A stretch of 64,000 nt of DNA from Natrinema sp. DC36 (lineage in GTDB: Archaea; Halobacteriota; Halobacteria; Halobacteriales; Natrialbaceae): positions 124,001-188,000 of the forward strand of contig NZ_CP084474.1 in NCBI RefSeq assembly GCF_020405225.1, given 5' to 3'. The notes beneath the pieces are model-generated. The model ran no database searches. It worked only from the letters and a program-made list of their open reading frames with translations, and was not told where the DNA came from. This document shows, in pieces, positions 51,781-60,678 of this stretch (positions within the stretch are counted from its first letter, which is position 1; each line of letters opens with the position of its first letter). A program made the position numbers and the translations under genes.

Positions 51781-51860
51781 AGGCCGTAGGCTTACTACTC
51801 AGTGTGGGGCAGAGATATCTCAGTTGTTCTGGAATTGCAGGCGTCAACATAACAGTCGGA

Positions 51861-52880
51861 TCATCGAAACGCTCGAATACCAAACGCTGACACTGATACG
51901 CCGCCAATTACGACCGGCATCCAGTAGATTGCACCGCGGAAAATGAGCACAGCCGCGGTGATCGCCGACGCCTCAATGCCGGTAATTGGGACGAGTAACG
52001 CCACGAACGCAGCCTCAATAGCCGCGAGCCCACCTGGAAGCGGAGTTGACCCGGCAAGGTTCGCCAATGGAATCACGAACAAGAGTACATACGGTGGCAC
52101 GCTGTAGCCAAGCGCGGCGAACGCGGCCATGAGCGCCGCCGTCTGAAAGAGCCAGCCACACAGCGACAGGCCGACGACGGTGGCAAGTCGCCACCGATCC
52201 GTCGCCACGCGTTCGATGTTCTCGAAGAACCGCCCCATCCGGTCGGCGATGTCTTCCTCGAGGGTCTCGGACTCGAAGCGCTCGAGCCTGAGCTTACTGA
52301 GTCGGGGTGCGATGATGCCGGGAAGCCGGTCGATGATCGTTTGGTGGTACCGCCACACCAGCACCATGACGATAACAATCACCGCGATTAGCGCGACTGC
52401 CGAGCCGACGGCCGTTGCGAGGCGGTCACCAAGTGCGGTGGTAGTCGCGTAGTAGCTGACGCCGACGAAAATAAGTGAAATGGACGGAACAACGTTGAGA
52501 ACGTCGACGGTCGCAATGCCGACGAGACCGGTTTCGTAGCGGGAATCGGAGACTTTCGAAATGAGTAGTGCCGCGACCGGTTCGCCGCCCGCCTGCCCAA
52601 ACGGGGTGACGTTGTTCGCAAAGACGGCACCGGCGTAGACGAAGAACGACGTGCCAGCCGTGATGTCGACGCCAAGAGTGGCGAGAACAGTGCGTAACAT
52701 CAGACTCCAGGCAGCCAGCCAGCAGAGCGCGAGTAGGAAGGTCACGGTGACCAGCGACAGATCCGCCGACAACAACGAGTCAATAACGTTCTGTGCTCCC
52801 ACTACAAATAACAGGATAGTAAAGACTGCGAGCGCTCCGAGAGCACCGATAAGAACTGCGTGTCGGTCTCGCTCGCTCAT
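51861..52880 (-). CDS. UPF0104/LPG-synthase-type flippase-like membrane protein
   Basis: A 339-residue protein with about eight helices. It has the AglD/MprF-flippase pattern: SLMLRTVLATLGVDI near residue 62, NNVTPFGQAGGEPVAALLIS near 90 and the late LAGSTPLPGGLAAIEAAFVALL, where PxPGGxGxxE is the family hallmark. Such proteins flip or transfer lipids; AglD acts in archaeal N-glycosylation. Complete length. Confidence 0.9.
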   Translation of the reverse strand: MSERDRHAVLIGALGALAVFTILLFVVGAQNVIDSLLSADLSLVTVTFLLALCWLAAWSLMLRTVLATLGVDITAGTSFFVYAGAVFANNVTPFGQAGGEPVAALLISKVSDSRYETGLVGIATVDVLNVVPSISLIFVGVSYYATTTALGDRLATAVGSAVALIAVIVIVMVLVWRYHQTIIDRLPGIIAPRLSKLRLERFESETLEEDIADRMGRFFENIERVATDRWRLATVVGLSLCGWLFQTAALMAAFAALGYSVPPYVLLFVIPLANLAGSTPLPGGLAAIEAAFVALLVPITGIEASAITAAVLIFRGAIYWMPVVIGGVSVSAFGIRAFR

Positions 52881-53068
52881 AATAGATACGGATCACTTAG
52901 AAACTTGAATGGTTTGATTGCATCCAATCGTGGAGTGGGCAGATTGCGCCGGGAATCCTCGTTTTGATTTCTCATTTCGATGGATCTCTACTTGCTTTTG
53001 AGAGTGTATTGTCTCACGTAATATGACAGGAGATAAAGGGGAATGCTGCTCAATGTAGGCGAATCATT

Positions 53069-53340
53069 GTGGGGAAACTTCGTAGACAGTCATGTTCTCG
53101 CACTCTCGGATCGTTGCAGGCTTATCTGGTCAGCGAACGACGGTCCCCAACCATCATCGTCGCGGGGCTCACTACCCTACTTGAAATTTGGATCGGGGTA
53201 GCACCGTATGTCCTCGGTGTTACTCGAGAACTGGTCATCGGGACCAACAGTATTGCCGGGGGCCCTTATCGTGGTCCTCTCTCTAACTGGAGTGAACGGA
53301 AGCTTTCAGACGTCGAAGGTGTCGAATATCATATCAACAG
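53069..53340 (+). pseudogene. SPW-repeat-like membrane protein remnant
   Basis: Reads TLGSLQAYLVSERRSPTIIV, then AGLTTLLEIWIGVAPYVLGV and NSIAGG. After a run of five G at 53258 a one-base shift continues ALIVVLSLTGVNGS. The W-x-GVAPYVLG motif and the distance to the second helix suit the SPW-repeat family. The frame break and missing C-terminus suggest decay. Uncertain. Confidence 0.4.
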
Positions 53341-53457
53341 GCATGTAGCACCCGTGAACATCATACGGGGACGGCCATAAGACCGCTAAGCGAACGGGAC
53401 GATGATTGATATGGCGCGCACATCGCGTTCTGATCCGAGAGAAGCGTACTTTCGTTG

Positions 53458-54135
53458 TTAGTCGTTGGTCCTGCTCGGCTTCGCTTCGTCGGTGGAGATG
53501 TCGGCATCCATACCGCGATGGTTTGCGTCACCGAACCCACCGCTGAGCACGCGCGTCAGTGCGTCTTCGACATTTTCATCAAGGTCGACGATCTCGCTGG
53601 GTTCGACTTCGACGACGTAGCCCGTCGTGATGTTCGGCGAGGTGGGCAAGAATAAGACTTCACGGCCGTCGTCAGTCACCTTGCCGGTCTTGAAGGCCGT
53701 CATCCGTAGCCCTTCCCAGGTCTCGATCTTGACCGGCTTCTGGAGCGATTCCTGCTCGCCGAAGGCCGTCTCAGCGACCATCTTCGAGGCGTTGTAGACG
53801 AGTCGGATCACGGGCACCTGATTCGCCAGGTTGTCGACGAGTCGTTCGACCAGCCCACCGATGGTCGTCCGCATAAGATACCCGGTCGAAAATATCAGGA
53901 TGGCAAACACAGTCAGCGCGGTGATTACGCGGAGAAATCGGGCCATTTGCTCGCGTGTTTGCTCAGCCGACGCGCTTGAGCCCGAAATGAGCGTCTCGAG
54001 TGTGTCGGCGTTAAGAATTAGCCCCGGTGTCAGACCGGCGGCCAGTCCATAGAGCCAATAGATAACGTAGAGCGTGATGAGAATGGGACCGAGGACGACG
54101 ATCCCACTTGCAAAATCCCGTTTCCACGATGCCAT
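53458..54135 (-). CDS. DUF502 family membrane protein
   Basis: A 225-residue protein with two N-terminal helices (about 8-30 and 68-90), the linker TTIGGLVERLVDNLANQVPV, then the conserved IRLVYNASKMVAE and the beta-rich soluble part with FLPTSPNITTGYVVEVEPSE. This is the full DUF502 layout. Function unknown; members are common in archaea and plants. Confidence 0.92.
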   Translation of the reverse strand: MASWKRDFASGIVVLGPILITLYVIYWLYGLAAGLTPGLILNADTLETLISGSSASAEQTREQMARFLRVITALTVFAILIFSTGYLMRTTIGGLVERLVDNLANQVPVIRLVYNASKMVAETAFGEQESLQKPVKIETWEGLRMTAFKTGKVTDDGREVLFLPTSPNITTGYVVEVEPSEIVDLDENVEDALTRVLSGGFGDANHRGMDADISTDEAKPSRTND

Positions 54136-54235
54136 GTCCTGAAACTCACACTACTGGCTAATGAGCCCTTCTCTTTCTCGTATTTCCGTCAATAGTAACA
54201 CTCAGTTCCGTCTGACAGAGACGTTTGAAGTCGTC

Positions 54236-54291
54236 GGCTCTGTTGAAAAGCTTAGAATATGATAGGTTGGCCCCCTCTGCGGTAAGTACAG
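54236..54291. repeat. 56-bp element end, second copy
   Basis: GGCTCTGTTGAAA through CGGTAAGTACAG, matching 21694-21750. Past the motif it runs into the 3' end of the 62-residue gene; the homologous gene at 36844 has repeat ii at this point instead. Confidence 0.7.
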
Positions 54292-54308
54292 ACAGTCAGA
54301 GTATCACG

Positions 54309-54497
54309 TTAGCCAGACCGTGAAAATCTCGTTTCAATCGTATTTTCGTGAGTTGAGTTCCACCAGAAGCCACTGAGACCGAAGACGGTCTGAACGACTG
54401 CGATGGCGGCTATTAGGGCCTTTCCTTGGTAGATGGCCCCGATCGTTACCCCCGTAAAGAGCAGGCCGTATCCCAAGAGAAGCCAACGATTGTCCAT
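54309..54497 (-). CDS. 62-residue two-helix membrane protein, copy 2
   Basis: MDNRWLLLGYGLLFTGVTIG, second helix VQTVFGLSGFWWN, tail NTIETRFSRSG. Homologue of the gene at 36844, including the non-coding stretch after the stop. An IS6-like element sits 5 bp upstream of its start codon and has probably removed or replaced the promoter. Confidence 0.75.
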   Translation of the reverse strand: MDNRWLLLGYGLLFTGVTIGAIYQGKALIAAIAVVQTVFGLSGFWWNSTHENTIETRFSRSG

Positions 54498-54502
54498 ATT
54501 GG

Positions 54503-55242
54503 CACTGTCTAGTTGAGCCAGTTTGAGAAGTGAGCAGGTCGTACTGTTGAGTTGGTTGATGCTCGCAGACCTGCTCAGCGAGAGCTACGAGGCGGATTTA
54601 GAAGAATCTTGGGAGAACGAGCGGACGGCGACGCCCGTCAGGGCGTTCGCCGTCCGCCTCCATCAGACCGGTTGTTCGCTTCGAGAGACAACAACGATTC
54701 TCGCTGAATTAGGCGTTGAACGCTCTCACGGTGCGGTTTGGAACTGGGTACATCGACTGGCTGACAGCGGACGCGACCCGCCGACGGCATCGCCGTCGCG
54801 GGTCGCTGTTGACGAGACTGCTGTCAAGATTAACGGCGAATGGTCTTGGCTGTACGCTGCAATAGACATCGAGACAAAGTTGATTCTCGATGTCGCGTTA
54901 TTTGGTCGGCACGGTACCGATCCGGCAGCTGCGTTTCTGCATGGACTCCGCGAGAAACACGATCTCTCAGATGCTGAGTTTCTCGTCGATCAATTCGGCT
55001 ATCGGACTGCCCTCTCTCGATTAGGATTAAGCGGTCGGACCAACTATACCGAGCGAAACCTGATCGAAAAGTGGTTTCACACCCTCAAAATGCGGATCGA
55101 CCGCTTCCATAATTCATGGGTAGGCAGTCGGACGAGCGTTCGAGAGTGGCTTGAACAATTCGTGCATTACTACAATCACCAGAGACCGCATCAATCTCTC
55201 GGAGGAAAAACGCCGGTTGAGAAGGTGCAGAACTAGACAGTG
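54503..55242. mobile_element. IS6-like element, second type, 740 bp
   Basis: Bounded by CACTGTCTAGTT / AACTAGACAGTG (12 bp inverted). No target duplication is obvious (CATATTGG left, ACTCCATA right). A single transposase gene fills it. Confidence 0.82.
54559..55236 (+). CDS. IS6-like DDE transposase
   Basis: A 225-residue transposase from the ATG at 54559 (MLADLLSESYE). HTH: CSLRETTTILAELGVERSHG. Catalytic Asp in VAVDETAVK, Asp in FLVDQFGYR, Glu in NLIEKWFHTLKMR. The end YNHQRPHQSLGGKTP is typical of the superfamily. A longer start at 54523 (TTG) is possible. Intact. Confidence 0.9.
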   Translation: MLADLLSESYEADLEESWENERTATPVRAFAVRLHQTGCSLRETTTILAELGVERSHGAVWNWVHRLADSGRDPPTASPSRVAVDETAVKINGEWSWLYAAIDIETKLILDVALFGRHGTDPAAAFLHGLREKHDLSDAEFLVDQFGYRTALSRLGLSGRTNYTERNLIEKWFHTLKMRIDRFHNSWVGSRTSVREWLEQFVHYYNHQRPHQSLGGKTPVEKVQN

Positions 55243-55372
55243 ACTCCATATTATTAATATCACGACCTACCCCATTACTGTTTCGACGATAGTACGTTCG
55301 CACCTTCAGTGAGCGGCTGTTTCATACTATGCTATATCTGGAAAATAGAATGTCAATAGAGCCGCAGGTTCC

Positions 55373-57805
55373 TCATTCATCCTCTGGGAGCAGCGCCCGG
55401 GTCGAATTAGTGACGACCAGCAAGCTGCTCGTACCCATCGCAAGTGCGGCGAAGAGCGGATTCAAGAGGCCAAGCACGGCTAAAGGAATTGCGATGGCGT
55501 TGTAACAGAATGCCCACCCAATATTCCCTTTTACGCGTCGGTTCGTCGCTTGAGCGAGATCGAAGACGGTTTCGACAGACGAGAGATCATCGTCGACGAG
55601 GGCGACGTCCGCGGCATCGGCGGCCATCGCGGTACCACCACCGAGCGCGATGCCGAGATCAGCGGCGGCTAACGCCGGTGCGTCGTTGGTGCCATCACCG
55701 ATCATGACTGTTCGCCCAGCCCTGTTGAACCGTTTGACAGTCTCAGCTTTTCCTTCCGGAGGGACGCCTGCAAACACCTCGTCGACGGCAGCATGCTCAC
55801 GAAAACTCTCCGCCGCTCGAGCGTCGTCTCCGGTGAGTACAATGACCTCCCTTTCGCCACTCGAAATCGCGGTCAGCGTCTCATCCCAATTCGCTCGCAG
55901 TTCGTCACCGACGACGATAACACCCTTGGCAGTCCCGTCGCGACCGACAGCAACCGGAACCCGACCCGTTTCGCGGCTGTCGGCAATATACTCGGCAACG
56001 CCCGCGGGAACGTCCCAGCCGTGATCACGGAAGAGATTTGGGTGGCCGACGAGGATCTTGTCTCCGTCTACGACACCCGTAACGCCGGTCCGGTGACTGT
56101 CAAAGGATTCGACGCGGTCGTCTGCCGAACTGGTGTTCGAGACGGATTCGGCTGTGCCGCCGTCAGAGACCGTCCGTTCGGCGGCAATCGCTTCCCCAAC
56201 TGGATGTGACGACCTCCCCTCGAGGAGCGCAGCCTTTTCGAATAAGTCCGCCTTCAGGTCGGTGTTGGCGACAGTCATCTCACCCGTCGTCAGTGTGCCT
56301 GTCTTGTCGAAAATGACAGTGTCCGCGTCGCGGATTCGCTCGAACACGCTGTCGTCGAAGACGACAATTGAGCGCTCTAGCGCGTCACGGATCCCCGCGG
56401 CAACTGCGAGCGGTGTCGCCAATCCGAGTGCACAGGGACAGGAAACGATTAACACCGTGAGGCCGACAAGAAGGGCAGAGACTCCGTTACCGAGCAGGAG
56501 ATACACACCTGTGACGATAACTGCAAGGACGAGAACAACCGGCACGAAAATCGTCGCCAGTTTGTCCGCGAGTTTCTGAATACCATGGGAGCCACTCTGG
56601 AGGTCCCAGACGAGTTCGGCGATCCGATCGAGGCTGTTCGTTGCGTTCTCTCCGACACGGACGGTTACCGCACCATTGGTCACCATTGAGCCGCCGACTA
56701 CGGTATCGCCATTAGTTTTCTGTACAGGAAGGGATTCGCCAGTAACAATTGCTTCGTCGACAGCTGCGTCGCTATTGATAACTTCACCATCGACGGGGAT
56801 TCGTTCTCCAGGCCGGACAAGCACACGGTCACTAACCTCGAGTTCATCGACTGTGACATCTTCGTATTCACCATCCTCACAAATTCGACGGACTTCATCG
56901 ACTTGGATGGATGTGAGATCAGAGAGGCGCTCAGTTGCCTGTTGCTTGATTGTCGACTCATAATAATTTCCTGCCGTGACAATGACGATAATAGCGACTG
57001 TAACATCATAATAAATGTGTTCACCGCCAAATACGATTGAGAGCGTACTGTAAACGTACGCGCTCATGGCTGCAATCGCGATGAGCAGATCCATATTCGG
57101 AGACCGCGTCCGAACGCTAACGTATGCCCCCTGCAGGATCGGCTTTCCCGTTATAGCCAGAATAATTGTCGTGAGTGCCGCGATAACGACGTAAAACGGC
57201 GTGGCAACGGAACTCGCGAGAGCTGTTTCGAAGAACTCTGCGGTACGATCATCATAAAATAGTCCGCCAAAATATGTCGGATAAATAATAACAAGATACT
57301 GTAGCATCACCGACATGCCCATAAGGACGCCGACAGCAACTCGCCCCATCTCCCAATCGTTTGCCCTTCGGCGACTGAATGCATCGTCGCGGGAGTATGC
57401 ACTATAGCCGAGTCCACTTATCTCGTCTTGAAGATCTGCTTCTGAGACAATATTTGGATCATGATCGATTCGAACTGTATCGGTGATATAACTCGACTTC
57501 GCATCACTGACACCCTCAACTGCGGTTGCAGCTGACTCGATGAACGCCTCGCAGGTTGCACAATGCATCCCGTCGACTTCCAGAAACGTTGCTTCATGGT
57601 CTGGCGGGGTTTCCCGATTAGACTGTGATTCGTCTCGAGTACGACGAACATCTTCTGCCTCGATATCGTCAATGTCGCCGAGTGCGTTATAGACATCGCG
57701 ACAACCGAGACAACAAAATGGGTTCCCATCATCGACAATATCGCTCCCTTCTACGGGGAGGTCGCAGAGTTTGCAGCCGGTTTCGGTCGTACTATTGTTG
57801 GTCAT
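55373..57805 (-). CDS. Copper-type P1B ATPase (heavy-metal translocating)
   Basis: An 810-residue P-type ATPase. N-terminal extra metal site with Cys11, Cys14, Cys31, Cys32 and Cys35; then a heavy-metal-associated domain with MHCATC (Cys82, Cys85). Membrane metal site SCPCALG, phosphorylation site DKTGTLT, hinge MIGDGTNDAPALAAADLGIA, and the HP-locus in GRSSHPVGEAIA. The layout equals the FixI/CcoI/CtpA group, which moves Cu(I) outward, often for cytochrome oxidase assembly. It overlaps no gene, and the next gene upstream is its partner at 57815. Confidence 0.95.
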   Translation of the reverse strand: MTNNSTTETGCKLCDLPVEGSDIVDDGNPFCCLGCRDVYNALGDIDDIEAEDVRRTRDESQSNRETPPDHEATFLEVDGMHCATCEAFIESAATAVEGVSDAKSSYITDTVRIDHDPNIVSEADLQDEISGLGYSAYSRDDAFSRRRANDWEMGRVAVGVLMGMSVMLQYLVIIYPTYFGGLFYDDRTAEFFETALASSVATPFYVVIAALTTIILAITGKPILQGAYVSVRTRSPNMDLLIAIAAMSAYVYSTLSIVFGGEHIYYDVTVAIIVIVTAGNYYESTIKQQATERLSDLTSIQVDEVRRICEDGEYEDVTVDELEVSDRVLVRPGERIPVDGEVINSDAAVDEAIVTGESLPVQKTNGDTVVGGSMVTNGAVTVRVGENATNSLDRIAELVWDLQSGSHGIQKLADKLATIFVPVVLVLAVIVTGVYLLLGNGVSALLVGLTVLIVSCPCALGLATPLAVAAGIRDALERSIVVFDDSVFERIRDADTVIFDKTGTLTTGEMTVANTDLKADLFEKAALLEGRSSHPVGEAIAAERTVSDGGTAESVSNTSSADDRVESFDSHRTGVTGVVDGDKILVGHPNLFRDHGWDVPAGVAEYIADSRETGRVPVAVGRDGTAKGVIVVGDELRANWDETLTAISSGEREVIVLTGDDARAAESFREHAAVDEVFAGVPPEGKAETVKRFNRAGRTVMIGDGTNDAPALAAADLGIALGGGTAMAADAADVALVDDDLSSVETVFDLAQATNRRVKGNIGWAFCYNAIAIPLAVLGLLNPLFAALAMGTSSLLVVTNSTRALLPEDE

Positions 57806-57814
57806 TTTAGTCTA

Positions 57815-58615
57815 TTATGTGTTCGAGTTGGCATTCACACTTGCTATCTCAAGTCCGTCGTAAAACGGTAATCCAGGGTGTGGCAGGTGAATACCTAGGC
57901 TCATCAACCCATGGGCAAGCAGGACATATCCGAGGACGACGAACGCAACTCCAAGCAGTCGATGCACTCGTTGGCGGTGAACCACGTCGACGGCGTCGAT
58001 GACAGTTCCATATGCGAAGACGGCAGGAATTGTTCCGAGTCCAAGTGCGCCAAGTGCAAGTGCGCCGCCGGCAGGTGAGCCAATTGCAAACGCGTACAGA
58101 AACGCTGGATAAAGGATTGGGCATGGTAGCAGTCCATGAACTGCACCGAGTCCGACAATACCCGGACTGTTCGCAAGACGATCAACGCGTGTCGCAAGCC
58201 AGCTCGATATGCGCTCAAGTCCAGGCAAGTGAATACCACCGGTTGTTCTGCCCAGTAAATAATATATTCCAATGATCATGACGAGGCCACCAATGACTAA
58301 ACCGACACCGCCGCGGACGAACTCAACAAGAGACGAGAACGAGGCGGTCGTCACGAACAACGTACTGCCGAGTGCGCCAAACACTGCGCCAAGAAGAGTG
58401 TAACTCAACGTTCGCCCGATATTGAACAGTGCATGTTGACGCACTTCATAGGTTGTGAGATGGCTTTTTCGACCGATGTTTGATGTGCCGTCATCCATCT
58501 GGCTTGCATAAATGGTGACGAGTGGGCCACACATTCCGATACAGTGTGCTCCAGCGAGGATACCGATCGCGAGAAATAATAGCACATCAATGCCAAGGAG
58601 TGAGAAAGGATCCAT
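57815..58615 (-). CDS. Sulfite exporter TauE/SafE (UreH-like) family protein
   Basis: A 266-residue membrane protein: GAHCIGMCGPLVTIY near residue 22, six or seven helices, and GAVHGLLPCPILYPAFLYA near 157. Both the HCIGMCGP and HGLLPCP motifs are hallmarks of the TauE/SafE/UreH2-like group that accompanies copper ATPases in cbb3-type oxidase clusters. The ATPase gene starts 9 bp downstream, so they form an operon, probably for copper delivery or export. Confidence 0.92.
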   Translation of the reverse strand: MDPFSLLGIDVLLFLAIGILAGAHCIGMCGPLVTIYASQMDDGTSNIGRKSHLTTYEVRQHALFNIGRTLSYTLLGAVFGALGSTLFVTTASFSSLVEFVRGGVGLVIGGLVMIIGIYYLLGRTTGGIHLPGLERISSWLATRVDRLANSPGIVGLGAVHGLLPCPILYPAFLYAFAIGSPAGGALALGALGLGTIPAVFAYGTVIDAVDVVHRQRVHRLLGVAFVVLGYVLLAHGLMSLGIHLPHPGLPFYDGLEIASVNANSNT

Positions 58616-59454
58616 ACCTATATAATTAGCAAGTGGTACTGGTCAAACTATCTACTCCAAGTGGTAATGGATTTCGACTCAGCTCCATCAGGTCTTTCTC
58701 GTGAAGTATTCCTGAATTGCGTTTCAGCCAGTGATACGACCATTGTTGTTATATTTGACAACCGTGATAAATTCCACCACTTATTTAATAAGACACGTTG
58801 ATGAGTGGCTGGAGTTACACCAAATACTTAGTTGGTATATTATTCATAGTTATGGTACGACAGTCGAAATCCCTCCACAGTCATGGCAGTTAAGAAGTGG
58901 ATTTGATAGAGAAAAGCTACAGATCATCTACACTTCTATAGTGAGGGTACGGAATTCCACTCCGAAATATTGTAACTGATTAATGACCTGCCGACGTGAT
59001 GTTGAGACCAACGATGCCAATCACACCAATGAATGAAAATTAAAGAAAGATAACTAGTTTGCCAAACAAGATCATCCAGGTCTGTTGAAATCCTCTTCAC
59101 GCCTCACGATTTGCCAAGAAGCCCGGTTCCAATCGGATCCGCGAAAACCAGTGAAAAGAGTCGCTCTCCCCAATGCCACTTCTGAAGGATTTCAATACCT
59201 CTGAGACTTCTCCCCCAACTGTTCGGGATGAAGTTCCTGCTCAATCCCCGTTGACGCAACCACGTTTTTCTATTACTCTTCTTCTGAATCGGTTGGATTA
59301 GCAGGTCCGGCCCCAATTGCGTTTAGCTCTCCGTTGAGTTCTGCAATCAACTGACCGGTCGGACTCTCGAGGTTAATTATAAGGCTGTTACAGTTCCACC
59401 TACAAATCTGAACCGGATTTATTCGGATAGCCCTATATCATTCGTACGTGAGAT
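58616..59454. other. Gap of 840 bp with a MITE relic and fragments
   Basis: A short frame from the ATG at 58667 (MDFDSAPSGLSREVFLNCVS) ends after 44 codons; another frame then reads RHVDEWLELHQILSWYI, so a small gene may have been split by a frameshift. A minus-strand 3' fragment without start (LESPTGQLIAELNGELNAIG) ends near 59274. The diverged MITE copy is at 59079-59199. Nothing else is seen. Confidence 0.4.
59079..59199. mobile_element. Degenerate copy of the 124-bp MITE
   Basis: In reverse orientation it aligns with 17206-17329 over its length: TGTTGAAATCCTCTTCACG, then CGATTTGC, CGGATC, AGTCGCTCTCCCCAATG and GAAGGATTTCAA all have counterparts. The tips are mutated (GGTCTG, AATACC) and no duplication flanks it, so it is an old insertion. 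Confidence 0.7.
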
Positions 59455-59619
59455 ATGGATATGAGCCAAACAGTTTACCCTGATCAACAGACCGCTAAAA
59501 TTATGATCATGGTCGTCGGTCTTCAAATTTCAGTACTTGGTGTTCAATTTTCTGATTATCTGTTATTACTAGGGGCCGCTCTCACATTTTCCGTAGTTGT
59601 GGAACAGGCCCTGTTTTAG
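59455..59619 (+). CDS. Small two-helix membrane protein
   Basis: A 54-residue frame from the ATG at 59455: MDMSQTVYPDQQTAKIMIMV, then VGLQISVLGVQF and LLLLGAALTFSVVVEQAL. An AT-rich CCTATATCATT box lies about 25 bp before the ATG. Unknown function. Confidence 0.55.
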   Translation: MDMSQTVYPDQQTAKIMIMVVGLQISVLGVQFSDYLLLLGAALTFSVVVEQALF

Positions 59620-59712
59620 ATAGGTACATCTGTGCACTATCTTCTAATATTTGATAAAAGGCATCCTCTTCCCCCAAATATAAAGACTTCTCCAACTCAT
59701 CTAACAATTGTA

Positions 59713-59925
59713 ATGAGATATCCCACCCTTCGCAGTCCAAAAGGATTTGGAGACATATTCCTAATCCTCCTCGGATTTATTGCTCTACTTTGGATTGCCA
59801 TCCAAGCATTCGATAATATACACGCTCGTCGCATCTATGTACTTGGAGCATTCACCATGCTTGGTTGGGCAGGTTGGGCGATATTATCGATACTCGAAGT
59901 CAGTACAGAGGAGAGAGACAAATAG
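59713..59925 (+). CDS. Small two-helix membrane protein
   Basis: A 70-residue protein from the ATG at 59713: basic head MRYPTLRSPKGFG, helix IFLILLGFIALLWIAIQAF, helix VLGAFTMLGWAGWAILSIL. It is 22 bp upstream of the zinc-ribbon gene and may share its transcript. Confidence 0.6.
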   Translation: MRYPTLRSPKGFGDIFLILLGFIALLWIAIQAFDNIHARRIYVLGAFTMLGWAGWAILSILEVSTEERDK

Positions 59926-59947
59926 AACCGATTCTGCTTTGAATTTT

Positions 59948-60103
59948 ATGAGAGTTAAGCCGACTCTGTGTCCCCGATGCGGTGTTCGCAATTCACATCA
60001 ATCCTTCTTCACAACTGGTGGTGGGTGGCGAATTTCTCATTATTACTGCGACAACTGTGGCCAGCGATACAATCCATATATGGATCGGTTTGAGAGACTA
60101 TGA
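59948..60103 (+). CDS. Zinc-ribbon microprotein
   Basis: A 51-residue protein from the ATG at 59948. CPRCGVRNSH and YYCDNCGQRYNPYMDRFERL supply two CxxC knuckles spaced as in a zinc ribbon (transposon/TFIIS-like). It is likely cytosolic and nucleic-acid or protein binding. No family name recognised. Confidence 0.6.
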   Translation: MRVKPTLCPRCGVRNSHQSFFTTGGGWRISHYYCDNCGQRYNPYMDRFERL

Positions 60104-60149
60104 ACAACGAGACATGCCATTTATGAGCATGTCTTTGCTTTTGTGACGT

Positions 60150-60644
60150 ATGACTGTTTATGAAAGCGATCTCCCCGGCGTCGGGAAGAAGTTTGAGGTC
60201 GAACTCGACGACGGCGAGCGGCTTGTCATTGTGACTCATAACACAGGGAAGCGGGAGGTGTATTTGAAAGCGGACGCGGACGCGGACAGCGAGAGGGTAT
60301 TCGATGCCTCAGATCGGCTCGCGCGAAAAATCGGTACAATTCTAGAAGGGGCATACTTCCAGCCGGTGCAGGCCGAACAGGTGGAGACAATGCTCTCTGA
60401 CGATACCTACCTCGAGTGGTACGGCGTCTCCGAAACCGCCGAAGTGGCCGGCCAGACTCTCGCCGAAGCGGACATCCGCGATAGGACAGGCGTCTCTGTC
60501 GTCGCCATTCAGCGCGGCGAGGAGTTGATCTCGCCGCCGACGCCGGAGACGGTCCTCGAGGTCGGTGACACACTGGTCGTCATCGGCGACCGCGAGGACT
60601 GCGCCCAGTTCGAGGAACTGCTCGGAGCTGGACTCAAAGAATGA
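60150..60644 (+). CDS. TrkA-C domain regulatory subunit of a cation-proton antiporter (KhtT-like)
   Basis: A 164-residue protein. N-terminal part (VYESDLPGVGKKFEVELDDG) as in KhtT. Residues 88-162 form a TrkA-C (RCK-C) domain: YGVSETAEVAGQTLAEADIR, VVAIQRGEELISPPTPETVL, EVGDTLVVIGDREDCAQFEE. It gates the antiporter encoded 34 bp downstream in response to a ligand. Confidence 0.92.
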   Translation: MTVYESDLPGVGKKFEVELDDGERLVIVTHNTGKREVYLKADADADSERVFDASDRLARKIGTILEGAYFQPVQAEQVETMLSDDTYLEWYGVSETAEVAGQTLAEADIRDRTGVSVVAIQRGEELISPPTPETVLEVGDTLVVIGDREDCAQFEELLGAGLKE

Positions 60645-60678
60645 TCGTGACGAACGTTCCTTCCAAGGGTGAGAGCTA

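Noticed and set aside
19605-54291. A classical integron
   Set aside because: No tyrosine integron integrase is present and the 12-bp motif is unlike attC; only the cassette-like logic is similar.
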